Source of the DNA: Prochilodus magdalenae
Taxonomy: Eukaryota; Chordata; Actinopteri; Characiformes; Prochilodontidae
Direction: 5' to 3'
Assembly: GCA_024036415.1 (NCBI GenBank)
Contig: JAMWET010000687.1
Span: 1-64,000, forward strand
DNA length: 64,000 nucleotides
Both the position numbers and the translations under genes were made by a program. This document shows, one piece after another, positions 35,040-48,600 of the stretch (position 1 is its first letter; every line of letters starts with the position of its first letter). The notes under the pieces were generated by a model, which ran no database searches, had not been told where the DNA came from, and was given only the letters and a program-made list of their open reading frames with translations.

Positions 35040-35706
35040 TGTCCTAATCAGCACTCAGCAGCAGTAACTACCGTCCAATCAGCACTCAGCAGGAGTAACT
35101 ACCGTCCAATCAGCACTCAGCAGCAGTAACTACCGTCCAATCAGCACTCAGCAGCAGTAACTACCGTCCAATCAGCACTCAGCAGCAGTAACTACCGTCC
35201 AATCAGCACTCAGCAGCAGTGACTACCGTCCAATCAGCACTTAGCAGCAGTAACTACCGTCCAATCAGCTCTCAGTAGCAGTAACTACTGTCCAATCAGC
35301 TCTCAGTAGCAGTAACTACCAGCCAATCAGCACTCAGTAGCAGTAATGCTAACCAATCAGCTCTTAGTAGCAGTAATGCTAATCAATCAGCACTCAGTAG
35401 CAATAATGCTAATCAATTAGCACTCAGTAGCAGTAATGCTAACCAATCAGCTCTCAGTGGCAGTAATGCTAACCAATCAGCTCTCAGTAGCAGTAATGCT
35501 AACCAATCAGCTCTCAATGGCAGTAATGCTAACCAATCAGCTCTCAGTAGCAGTAATGTTAACCAATCAGCTCTCAGTAGCAGTAATGCTAATCAATCAG
35601 CTTTCAGTAGCAGTAATGCTAATCAATCAGCTCTCAGTAGCAGTAATGTTAACCAATCAGCTCTCAGTAGCAGTAATGCTAATCAATCAGCTTTCAGTAG
35701 CAGTAA

Positions 35707-35766
<60 letters not shown>

Positions 35767-36210
35767 CTTTATTGATCCCAGAGGGAAATTCAAGAAACTG
35801 ATTCAAGAAGCTGATTGGTGTCCAGTAATTCTAACCAATCAACACTCAGTAGCAGTAACGCTAACTAATCAGCTCTCAGTAGCAGTAATGCTAACCAATC
35901 AACACTCAGTAGCAGTAACGCTAACTTATCAGCTCCCAGTAGCAGTAACGCTAACCAATCAGCTCTCAGTAGCAGTAACGCTAACCAATCAGCTCTCAGT
36001 AGCAGTAATGCTAATCAATCAGCTCTCAGTAGCAGTAATGCTAACCAATCAGCTCTCAGTAGCAATATTGCCGACCAATCAGCTCTCAGTAGCAGTAATG
36101 CTAACCAATCAGCTCTCAGTAGCAGTAATGCTAACCAATCAGCTCTCAGTAGCAATATTGACGACCAATCAGCACTCATCTGATCCCTCCACTGCCAGCC
36201 AATCGGTGCT
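35040..36210. repeat. 30/31-bp minisatellite of CCAAT boxes upstream of lgi1
   Basis: About 37 units of the form CTAACCAATCAGCTCTCAGT plus AGCAGTAATG (30 bp), or a 31-bp variant with TACCGTCCAATCAGC at the left end. About 26 units keep an intact CCAAT, mostly CCAATCAG, the NF-Y consensus. A GATA microsatellite and a retroposon tail interrupt the array at 35707-35800. The ORFs made of MLTNQLSVAV repeats are shadows of the 30-bp period. Confidence 0.92.
35706..35795. repeat. (GATA)n microsatellite with LINE-type tail
   Basis: About 14 GATA units followed by ACTTTATTGATCCCAGAGGG and AAATTC, a tail phrase of fish LINEs/SINEs. It is inserted in the CCAAT array. Confidence 0.8.
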
Positions 36211-36610
36211 CAGTGGGCGGGGTTCCCCGAATACGGGTGGGGAAAGGAAGAAGAAAGGCAGCCGCGCGAGCTCGCTCTCTGGCCGAACGCTGAAGCTGCC
36301 TGCGCGCGCCGAGAGATCCGGGAATAACGCTGCGGCGGGAATCTGCGGCTTTCCATCGCCCTGCACGGAAAATCTGGTTCATGCTCAGGAATACTGGACA
36401 CGCACGGGTCACAGAGAAGGATGGGACGCACCGAGGGGGTCTTGGGAAGGTTCCTCGCCTTTCTCTGGCTGGCCTCTCTGCTGCTGGTGGTCGACAGCCG
36501 CAGGCGACAGCCTCGATGCCCCCTGTCCTGCACATGCACCAAAGATAACGCCTTGTGCGCGAGCACGGCCACGATCCCCCGGAGCTTCCCGTCGGATGTC
36601 ATCTCACTGT
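36180..36610 (+). promoter_or_regulatory. lgi1 CpG-rich promoter and 5' UTR
   Basis: A CpG-rich block with a GGGCGGGG GC box near 36215 and a CCAAT at about 36199. It runs into the first exon of lgi1. The transcription start is not determinable by eye. Confidence 0.6.
36421..36608 (+). CDS. lgi1: lgi1 exon 1 (signal peptide, LRRNT)
   Basis: Starts [20 protein letters not shown], with a hydrophobic core typical of a signal peptide, then [14 protein letters not shown] and SDVISL. Donor GTGAGT, phase 2. The ATG lies directly downstream of the CpG promoter. Confidence 0.95.
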
Positions 36611-39600
36611 GAGTGCCTGTATACACCCTGCCTGATCCCAGCGCCTAGAACCAGCTCTGCTGCTGACAGGCTCGTGCGGTGGTGCGCTCTTTAAAAAGGG
36701 GGTTCCTCCAGGGTTCCTTAGGCTTTGGAACCATGAGCCCTGTGTATATGGAACCATTTGCATGCTTAAATAGCTCTTTGCATGGTGGAACCGTTCTCCA
36801 GATTGATGGTGTTGTGTAGGGTTATGCATAGAACCCTCCTGATAATGGTTCTTGATTAGCAAGACAAATGGTTCTGCTATTGTTAGGAGCTTGACATCAT
36901 AACAATAGCAGAAACCTTTCTGGTTCTACTTAGAACCATAAACACTTTTTCCATCAAGCCGAAGAACCATTTTACTGGGTTCTGTTTAGAACCTAAGCAC
37001 CACAAAGGGTTCTGCGATTGTTGTAAGACTGATATCAATAGAAGAACCCTGTTTTGTTTGTCTGGTTCTGTGAAGCACCAAAAATGGTTCTGCTATTGTT
37101 GCAAGCTTGATATTATAACAATAGCAGAACCTTTTTGGCTCTATACAGAACCATACACAACATGTTCTCCATCAGGCTGAAGAACCATCTCACCTGGCTG
37201 TATTTAGAACCTGTAAAGCACCAGAAAGGGTTCTGGTTCTTCTATAAGCCTGCATCATAACAATAGCAGAACACTTTCTGGTTCTGTACAGAACCACACA
37301 CCACACATTCTCCATCAGTCTGAAGAACCATTTTACTTGTTTCTATTTAGAACCTGTAAAGCACCAAAAAGGGTTCTCTTATGTTACAAGCTTGATAAAA
37401 GCAAAGCCCTTTTCGGTTCTATATAGAACCGTATAAACACATTCTTAGTCTAAGGAGCCTTTTCACTTGGTTCTATTTAGAACCTGTAAACCACCAGAAC
37501 AGGTTCTGGTGGTGTTATAAGCTTGCACCATAACAGTAGCCTTTCTGGTTCTCTATAGAACCATAAACACGACTTTTTCCTTCAAGCTGAAATACCATTT
37601 CACTGGGCTCTTTCTAGAACCTATACAGCACCACAAAGGGTTCTGCGATTGTTATAAGATTGATATCAATAGAAGAACCCTGTTTTGTTTGTCTGAAGAA
37701 CACATGCACCTGGTTCTGTGAAGCACCAAAAATGGTTCTGCTATTGTTGCAAGTTTGATATTATAACAATAGCAGAACCCTTTTTGGTTCTATACAGAAA
37801 CATACACAACACGTTCTCCATCAGTCTGAAGAACCATTTCACCTGGCTGTATATAGAACCTGTAAGGCACCAAAAAGGGTTCTCTTATGTTACGAGCTTG
37901 ATATTAGCAAAGCCCCTTTCGGTTCTATATAGAACCGTATAAACACAGTCTTAGTCTAAGGAGCCATTTCACTTGGTTCTATTTAGAACCTGTAAACCAT
38001 CAAAAGGGTTCTTGTCCTGTTATAAGCTTGCATCGTAACAATAGCAGAACGCTTTCTGGTTCTATACAGAACCATACACAACACATTTTCCATCAATCTG
38101 AAGAACCTATTAACCCTGTTCTGTATGGAACCTATGCAGCTCTAACAAAAGGGTTCTGCTGTTGTTGAAAGAATGACACCAATAGAAGCACCCCATGGTG
38201 CTTGATCAACCTGACTCACCTGGTTCTGTAAACAACAGAGGGTTCTGCAATCATTACTATGTCAAGCTTGTAATATCAGTAGTAGAACCAGTAGTAGAAC
38301 CGTTTTTGACTCTATATAGAACCAACATGATTTCCCTCAATCTGATGAACTATTTCACCTGGCTGTACGCAGAACCTATAAAGCACCAGAAAAAAGGTTC
38401 TGCTGTGTTACAATCTTGACACCATAACAATAGAAGAACCCTTTTGGTTCCATCTAGAACTATCTGTTTAAGGAGCCATTTGAACTGGTTCTATAAAGAA
38501 CCTATAGAGCACCTCAAAAGGGGTTCCTCTGTCATTACTCTGCCAAGGTTAAAACAATAGTAGATTCCTTTTTGGTTCTACCTAGAACCAACACCTTGTC
38601 CATCAATCTGAAGAACCATTCCCCTGGTTCTGTATTGAACCTATTAAGGTTCCGCTGCTGTTATTATGCTGAGCTTGTAATCCTTTATGGTCTATAAAGA
38701 ACTGCTTCCTATATAGGTTCTATGTAGCACCAAGTGAATTGGTTCTACCGACTCCAGGAGAACGTGCTGTGAAGCTTGTAACAACAGAAGAACCCTTTTG
38801 GTGCTACCTGAAATCATGTTCTAGATACGGAACCATATACAGCCATCAGTCTGAGGAACCATGTGACCATGTCAAGCACCAGCTCAATAGAGAACTCATG
38901 GTTCTCCAGAGGAACCCCATGTGTTTGTTATGTAATGCCTTCATGTAAACCGCCTGTGCTCTTCTTTCCCTGCTTCCCAAGATCCTTCGTGAAGTCCGGC
39001 TTCAGTGAACTTCCCAAGGAGGGCTTCCTTCACCTCCCGGCGCTGCACCTCCTGTGAGTGTTAGGATGCGGCCGCGGCGCCGAGCATCCCTCGTTGAGTC
39101 TCTGTACGGACACGCCTGCCTCGTGTCCTGCCACACTGCCAGGCTACTGTCGGGATATTAGCATTAAAGGGCCCATATCACGGAATTTCACGGAATTTCA
39201 TGGAATGTCATGGAATGTTCTGGAAAACTGAAGTTTCCGTACGGTAAACAGTGTTACGTGTTCCAGTGTTCCTGCATATCCAGGCTGCGCCTTCACGCCT
39301 TCAGTTTGTTTTTGTGACATCACAAGATATTCCCAAATGACGGCCTATTCAGCCGATAGCTCCGCCCACTCACGCTGAAGAAGCTGTGGGAGTGTTTGAG
39401 CCTGGACTGCTTTATAAACGAGGTATGATACAGGGCAGCCAATAGGAGCAGAGCTCATTTACATATAGCATAGTCATAAAGGCTAATGTGAAACCCCATG
39501 TGAGTGTGGGGTGTGTTCGGCGTCGCTCCGGTTACCGCATGTGGGCGTGGTTCCGGAAAGCTAGCTAGCTTCTAAACACACTTATTATTACTGAGGGAAA

Positions 39601-42600
39601 GCTAGCGGCTAGCACTCGTGGCTAGCTTTATTAGCCGGTTAGCATGCTGGCTAACTCTCCAGAGACTCCCCATGTTCACCACCACCCTGCTGAGACCTGG
39701 AACCACATGGTACTAGGAACCAAAAGCTCAGAGAGCAGAAGTTGGGGGAACCTCGGACCCCCGTGTCTATGATTGGTCCAAGCAGGCAAGGAACTCATTT
39801 GACTGATGGCCCGCTGCTCGGTCACCTGCCCGGGTGAACGAGGGGTATGGACGAGCGTTCTAGACAATCAGTTGCCATGATTGGTAGAACGAAGCATGGT
39901 GGAGAACAGAGACTCTAGTACATTAATAATATTATTCTTCATTAAAGGCATTTAGAACCGTTTCAGTGACCGCAGGAGGAGAACCCAAACCCACATGATG
40001 TTAGCAGCTACGTTAATTACAGACCTGTTGCCATAGCGGTTGCTAATGCGCCAGAACCACTGTGTGTGCTGCTGGGCCACCAAGATGTTCAGTTACCTGG
40101 GCGTTTGGAGACAAAGCATTCCCAGACTAGCCCGGTTATGGATGCAAGTGGCAGCCTCAGGTCTGTCCAAAAGAGGCACGAGAACACGGAACACGAGAAC
40201 ACGGAACAAGAGAACACTGTACGATATGGGCCTTTTAATGGTTAACCTAGAACACATGCAAGCCCAATAGGCAGAACTGATGTATTACCGTATTGTGTAG
40301 CGGCAGCACAGAGTAGAAGCGTTCCCGTGTCCCAAAGAATCCGGACACCCCTTTAAAGGATTACCTGTACCTACCTGTACCTACCTTTACCTGTCAGAAC
40401 GAGCCTTACCTGGATAGGAGCAGCTCGTCTCCCAGCAGGAACTACCACCGCCATGTTTCTACAGTAGCCCAGACCAGACGCACCGCACACTGGCTGTAGG
40501 GAGAGACTCTCACGCCGTTACGCCGAAGCAGCAGCTTGAATTAGGTGGTGCTATAGCTCAGATGTAGAAAGACGGAGAACCCTTGTTCTAGCACACTTAC
40601 CAGTAGCTCCGCCCATAAAACTTCAGGATAAGAAAATTAGGATTGTTTAAATCTCCTCAATTATACCAGCATTAAAACGGCCAGGCTGACGTTCACCAGC
40701 CTCGTTCGTATTTACCCTTTCCACCTTAAATGGAGCATTTCTGGCACATGAGGGGTTAAAATCAATGCTAGGCCATTTAAGGTGGAATTTAAGGCGGGGG
40801 GGATATAGAAGGGATGGTGTTCAGTTCAAGATGAACCTTCCTGGTGCATCTTCAGACGCAGGTTTCATGCTGGTGAGAGAGAGCTCCTGTAACGCCCTCG
40901 ACTCTGGTGTCCGCATACTTTCGGACATGTAGTGTAGGTTGGCTGCGTGCCAGGGAGGTTGCCGTGGTCACATGACTAACACCGTTCTCGTTTCCTCAGC
41001 CTGTTCACAGCCAACGTGTTCGACTCCATCAACGAGGATGCCTTCCTTGGTCTTCCGCATCTGGAGTACCTGTAAGTCCCTGTAATGATCCCAGCTGATA
41101 CTAAGTGACGCAACCACTCACCCAGATCAGGCATCACCACTAACACCACTAACCTGACACCACATCCGAGAGACCATCACATACTCACCCAGTACATGTG
41201 CGGATCAGACACTCACTAACACCACTAACCCTGACACCACAACGAGTACCCACATTCACCCAGTAACAGTGTGGATCAGACCACTAACACCACTAACCTG
41301 ATACCACACAGAGAGACCATCACTCGACCCAGTACAGTGGAGGATCAGACCCACTAACAACCACTAACTCGGATACCACACCGAAAGGACCATCACTCTC
41401 ACCAGTACAAGTGAGGATCAGACCCACTAACACCACTAACCTGATACCACACGATGAGACCATCCTCGCTCAATCAAGTACAGTTGAGGATCAGACCACT
41501 AACACACTAACCTGATTACCACACCGCGAGAGACCATCACTCACCCAGTACAGTGAGGATCAGACCACTAACACCACTAACCTTGATACCCACACCGAGA
41601 CCATTCACTCAACCCAGTACAGTGAGGATCACGACCACTAACACCGCCTAACCTGATACACAACCGAGACCATCACTCCCCCAGTACAGTGAGGATACCC
41701 TCAGACCCACTCCAGTGAATCACCACCACCACTAACGCTGATACCCCACCGAGAGACCATCACTCACCCAGTACAGTGAGGATCAGACAACTAACACCGC
41801 TAACCTGATACCACACATGAGAGACCATCACTCACCCAGTACAGTGAAGGATCAGGACCACTAAACACCACTAACCTGATACCACACAGAGAGACCAGCA
41901 CTCACCCCAGTACAGTGAGGATCAGACCACTTACTAACACCACTAACCTGATATACCACAACTCAACGTGATTGACCATCACTACACCCCAGTACAGTGA
42001 GGATCAGACCACTAACCACCTACTAACCTGATACCATCACCGAGAGTACCATCACTCACCCAGTACAGTGAGGATCAGGACCATCAACACCAGCCGAACC
42101 TAGGACCACCACACTGAGGATATCTATCACTCACCCAGTCCGTTATGGATCAGGACCACTACTGCCTTCACTAAGCTTGATACCACTCATCAAGACCCAT
42201 CACGGTACCAGGTACAGTGAGGGATCAGACCACTAACACCACTAACCTTGACACCACAACCGAGAGACCATCACCACCCAGTTACAGTGAGGATCGAGAC
42301 CGACTAAACACCTCTAACCTGATACCAACAACCACAGTCGAGACCATCATTCACCCAGTACAGTGAGATCAGAGACCAACTAACACCACGAATAACTGAT
42401 ACCACACAGAGAGACCACCACTCACCCAGTACAGTGAGGATTCAGAGACCACTAACACCACTAACCTGATAACACACCGAGACCATCACTCACCCAGGAC
42501 AGCCGAGGATCAGGACCAACTAACACCACTAACCTGATACGACACCGAGACCATCACTTCCCCCCCCCACCCCAAAAATAACCCCAAAACCTCCAGTACA

Positions 42601-45600
42601 GGTGAGGTTTCAGTGACCACTAACACCTCTAACTCTGATACCACCACCATACACCGAAGACCATCATTCACCCAGTACAGTGAGGGATCAGACCCACTAA
42701 CACCAATAACCTGATACCACACAGAGAGGACCACCACTCACCCAGTACAGTGAGGATCAGGACCACTAAACACACTAATCTGATTACCAACAACGAGGAC
42801 CATCACTCACCAGTACAGTGAGGATCAGACCACTAACACCGCTAAACCTGATTACCACACCGAGAGACCCATCCAACTTCACCCAGTAGCAGTCTGAGGG
42901 TATCAGAGCCACTAACACCACTAACCTGATACCGGACATGCGAGAGAGACCATCACTCACCCATTTACAGTGACGGATCAGACCACTTAACACCACTACC
43001 CAACCTGATACCAACGCGAGAGACCCATCACTCACCCAGTACAGTGAGGATCAGACCACTAACACCACTAATATGATACCACACCGAGACCCATCACTCA
43101 CCCAGTTACAGTGGAGGAATCAGACCACTAACACCACTAACCTGATAACAACACCCGTGGAGACAATCACGTCACCCAGTTACGTGAGGATTCAAGACCA
43201 CCTAACACCGGCTAACACCTGAAACCACAGCCGAGAGACCATCACTCACCCAGTACAGTGAGGATTCAGACCATGCCTATACACCACTAAACCGATACCA
43301 CACAGTCAGCTGACACCTCTGTGACGCACCAGATCGGCTCCTATCCAAGTACAGTGAGGATCAGCACCACTCAACACACTAACCTGATACAAACACGAGA
43401 GACCATCACTCCACCCAGTACAGATGAGGATCAGACCACTAACACCACTAACCTGAATACCACACCGAGAGGACCAATCCACTCACCCAGTACAGTAAGG
43501 ATCAGGACCACTAACACCACTAAACCTGAAAAAACCAACACCGGCGGGACCATCACTCACCCAGTACAGTGAGTGAATCAGGACCACTAACACCAACTAA
43601 CCTGGATTACCACACCGGAAAGACCACCCACTCACCGAAAAAAAAAGTACAATCCAGTGGGGATCAGAACCTCTAACACCAACAAACCTGAATACTCCCA
43701 GAAACACCGATGAGACCACTCACACCCAGTACCAGTGAGGGATCAGACCCACTAAACACCGCTAACCTGATACCACACCGAGCACCAACCACTCAACTCC
43801 AGTTACAGTGAGGATCAGGTGACCACCAACACCACTGACCTTGATACCCACACCAACGAGACCATCACTCACAACCAGTGACAGTGTGTGAGGTATCAGA
43901 GCCACTACATAACACCGCTAACCTGATACCACCAGACGAGAGACCATCACTCACCAGTACAGTGAGGATCCAGACTACTTACACACCCACTAACCTGATA
44001 ACCACACGCAGAGACCACCACTTTCACCCAGTACAGTGAGGATCAGACCACTACACATGCTAACCTGATACCACACCGGAGACCATCACGTCACCCAGTA
44101 CAGTGAGGATCAGACCACTAAACAACCGCTAAACCTGATACCTGACAGGGGATACCGGAGAGGACCATATCACTCACTTTCAGTACAGTGGTAGGATCAG
44201 ACCACTAACACCGTGCTAACCTGATACCACACCGAGACCATCACTCACCCAGTACAGTGAGGATTCAGCACCACTAACATCACCACTAACCTGACTTACC
44301 ACCAACGAGAGACCATCCACTCACCACAGTACAAGTGAGGTAATCAGACCACTACCACACCACTAAACCTGATACCACACTGAGAGACCATCACTCACCC
44401 AGTATAGTGAGGATTCAGTACCACTGAACTACCAGTCTAACCTGATACACAACACCGAGATGACCCATGTCAAACCTCATCCCAGTAACAGTGGGGCTAC
44501 AGTACCACTAACACCACTAACCTGATACCACACCGCGAGACAATCACTCAACCCCGTACAGTGCGGATCAGACCCACGTACTACCACTAAACATGACACA
44601 CAACCGAGATGACTCATCATCTCACTCCAGTACCAGTGAGGAATCAGGACCACTAAAACCTCTAACCTGGATACCACACGCGAGACCCACCACTCACCCA
44701 GTAAGGTGAGGGATAAGACCACTAACACCACTAACATGATACACAGACACCGAGGAGACCATTCACTCACCAGTACATGCTTGTCAGGATCTACAGACCA
44801 CTAACACCAATAAACCCGATACCAACACAGGAGAGGACATCTAAGAGAGAGCTCAACAGTAAAATTTTAGTTAATTTTAGTGTTAATAAAGTGTGGGTTC
44901 CTGTTTCAAGGTCACGTCTGATCGTCACCCGTGTGTTTTTCCTTGTTCTCTTTTTTTACAGGTTCATAGAAAATAACCAGATCAAATCCATATCACCCTT
45001 CGCCTTCCGAGGTCTCAAGTCCCTGATCCACTTGTGAGTACCCCGGTACTGAGCTAGTACCCACTCTGTTCCTTCGTCCGATCCGAAACAAGCACTTCCT
45101 CCTAATCGGGTGTGGAGGTTCCAGGAAGAGTCTGGTTCTTGCAGGACGGGGAATTCTGCAGTCCCATTTTCGTCTTGAATCGTCTCCCTTGTTTTAAAGC
45201 TCCCCAAACCCAAATAAGCGCCGAGTGTTGGAACCCGCCCCAAGTCCTTTTATTCTTGTGCCCTGGCAACGAGACAAAGCCACAGCAGATGTTGGGTAAT
45301 GTCTTTATTCCTCCCCCGTAGCACACGAGGCGTTACACAACCCGGCATTCCCAGTAATCCCATCTAATCAAGAGCTCCTTAGTGACACACTGGGGAGAAC
45401 ATTCCCTCCCCACGCCAATCAGGGATTCCAGACCTCTATACATCACAGGAGAGCCATATGGAATCCCTGACTGACTGGGAATCCAGCGGGCCACGTTCCA
45501 GCTTCCTCCCGGAGGGGTAGCGGACACTACAGCCTGTTCATGGGAACTGAGAAGAGAGGGTTGTTGGGGAATCAGTGACTGACAGGACCCCCACAGAGCA

Positions 45601-48600
45601 GGTAGGATGTGGGCGGTGGATCGTTCTCAGCACTGCAGGGACACTGACGTGGTGGTGGTGTGTTAGTGTGGGTGGTGCTGGTGTGAGTGGATCAGACACA
45701 GCAGTGCTGCTGGAGTGTTGAGACACTGTGTCCACTCACTGTCCACTCTATTAGACACTCCTACCTTGCTGCTCCACCTTGTAGATGGACAGTCAGAGAC
45801 GATAGCTCATCTGCTGCTGCACAGTGCAGTGTTGGTCCTCCTCTAGTCCTTCATCAGTGGACACAGGACGCTGCCCACAGGACGCTGCCCCACAGGACGC
45901 TGCCGCACAGGACGCTGGCCACAGGACGCTGCCGCACAGGACGTTGGCCACAGGACGCTACCCACAGAACACTGCCTAACAGGATGCTGTCCCACAGGAG
46001 GCTGCCCACAGGACGCTGCCCCACAGGACAATGCCCCACAGGACCCTGCCCCCACAGGACGCTGCCCCCAGTCCGACAGTGACACCGAGTTGTCCAGCAG
46101 CACTACTGTGTCTGCGTCCTGTGGGGGAGCATCCTGTGGGGGCAGCGTCCTTTGGAGGCAGCGTCCTGTGGGGTCTGCGTCATGTGGCGCAGCGTCTTGT
46201 GGGGCAACGTCCTGTGTCCACTGCTGAAGGACTAGAGGATGACCAACACTGCACTGTGCAGCAGCAGATGAGCTATCGTCTCTGACTGTCCATCTACAAG
46301 GTGGACCAGCAAGGTAGGAGTGTCTAATAGAGTGGACAGTGAGTGGACACAGTGTCTCAACACTCCAGCAGCACTGCTGTGTCTGATCCACTCACACCAG
46401 CACCACCCACACTAACACACCACCACCACGTCAGTGTCACTGCAGTGCTGAGAATGATCCACCACCCACATACTACCTGCTCTGTGGGGGTCCTGTGGGG
46501 GTCCTGACCATTGAAGAACAGGGTAGTACAGTACACAGAGAAACAGATGGACTCCAGTCTGGACCTGTACACCTACAGAGTGTCCTGTATGGATGACAGA
46601 TCTGTTTGTCTCCTCACAGGAGTCTCGCCTACAACAACTTGGAGTCCCTCCCGAAGGACCTGTTTAAGGGAATGGAGGCCCTGACTAAAGTGTAAGTACC
46701 GTGTTCCACACATTAGCCTAACGCGTTAGAGGAGCCCGATGACCAAACTGTGTCCACCGCTGTGTCCCGTCCAGGGACCTGAGAGGGAATCTCTTCAGCT
46801 GTGACTGCAAGCTGAAGTGGCTGGTGGACTGGATTCACCACACCAATGCCACCGTGGACCAGATATACTGCAACGGCCCTGCTCCATACCAGGGCAAGAA
46901 GATCAACGATCTCACCCTGCAGGCGTTTGATTGCACCACCACGGGTCAGTTCACCGGCGCATACGGTAAACATGCATCCCATCCGCTAGGAGCCCGGCTA
47001 AACTCCCTGTCTCTGCAGATTTCTCCCTGCTGAAGTCCCTGGAATTCCAGTCCATTTCCGTGGAAACGTTCCCCTTTGGTGGGGACCAGTATGTGGTGTT
47101 CGCCCAGCCTTTCATTGGAAGATGCAGCTTTATGGAATGGGACCACGTTCAAATGGAATTCCGGAATTTTGACAATATAACAAGTAAGTCACTTGGGAGC
47201 TAGGGATGTCTCATTCCCAAAGGTGCCATAGGACGTATGGGAATTTGGTCGCCCAGATGTGGTCCTATACTGTGCCTGTTTTCCTTTTATGGTGAGCTCC
47301 TCATGAATATTTAGATGAGCTCTGCTCTGATTGGATGGGTTACAGTGAGACCACACGGAAGCATCGTGGAAATAGACTAAATAAAATGGGCCTCTGTGTA
47401 AATAAGCTCCGCCCTCATATTATTAAGTTAGCTATGCTAGTTACTTGGAGCTAATGCTAGTCGCTAACGTTAGCTATGCTAGCTACTGGCTCCATCTGGA
47501 CGTCAACACACAGAAGAGTCAAGTTCCTCACTATGGAGCTCTCAGTTTAAGATGATCTGCTCCAACCGGCACACACGGATACAATCACACAGCATGGCTG
47601 CTACTTACAGGCTGCTGTTGGGGTGGTGGTGCTAATAAAGGTGGAGCTGCTCCTCTTTTCAGTCTCTTCAGGGTCAGGCGGTAAGCGGAGCTGCTCCATA
47701 TTGTCCAGAGAGGTTTGGGAAACTTGTTCCGGGATCCTGTTAAAGATGTGGGAGCTGGAGTTCCTGTTCTCCAGCTTGTTTGGGAATTTTCAGTTCCACC
47801 TTAAATGGTGCCGCAGGACATTCTGGTGCCTGTACAAGCTGCAGCATTTAAGGTGGAACGGAACGTTGGATTAGGAAGCTGGTGAATAGAAAGCGACTCC
47901 AGCTCCTGGTTTAAAGATGACCATCCACCATGTACCGCCGACAGCTGGGCTCCTTGGGAAGGGAACGGAAAGTGCCGGCATCGCATTCCCAGCCTGGAAC
48001 GCCGGATTTCTCCATGTAGTCCACCATGTTGGTTCTGTAGCTCCGTTGCGGTTGTATGTAGTTGTTGGGGGTGCAAGTATTAATGAGTCCGTAACAGTTT
48101 AGGAATCGGAACGTTGTCCCGTTTGAGGTTCACGATATGTGGGTTCTGTGTGCCGAACGCTCCTGATCACACCATCACAGTGTCGGTTTACATCCTATGG
48201 CACCTTTAATGGATTTGGTCCCAGCATGGAACACCAAGTCGGAATGATTTGTCCTGTGGATAAGATATGGTGCAGCTGTAGTTCGGAATTTTTGCCAATA
48301 GGAGAGCATGTGTAATCAAACTTCCGTAAAATTCATATGTCTTAGTACCTGTTTCCTTAACAGGCACCTCGACAGTCATCTGCAAACCCCAGGTGATCGA
48401 CAACCAGCTGTTCATCATCGTAGCGCAGCTCTTCGGCGGCTCGCACATCTACAAGAGAGACATCTCCGCCAACAAATTCATCAAAATCCAAGACATCGAC
48501 ATCCTGAAAATCCGAAAGCCCAACGACGTGGAGATCTTCCGGGTGGACGGCGAGTCGTTCTTCGTCATCGCCGACAGCTCTAAAGCCGGCTCCACCACCG

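Noticed and set aside
35436..36694. Long repetitive open frames of MLTNQLSVAV units
   Set aside because: The 30-bp tandem repeat keeps a frame open by chance. There is no start context or homology, and the frame runs into the lgi1 5' region out of frame.
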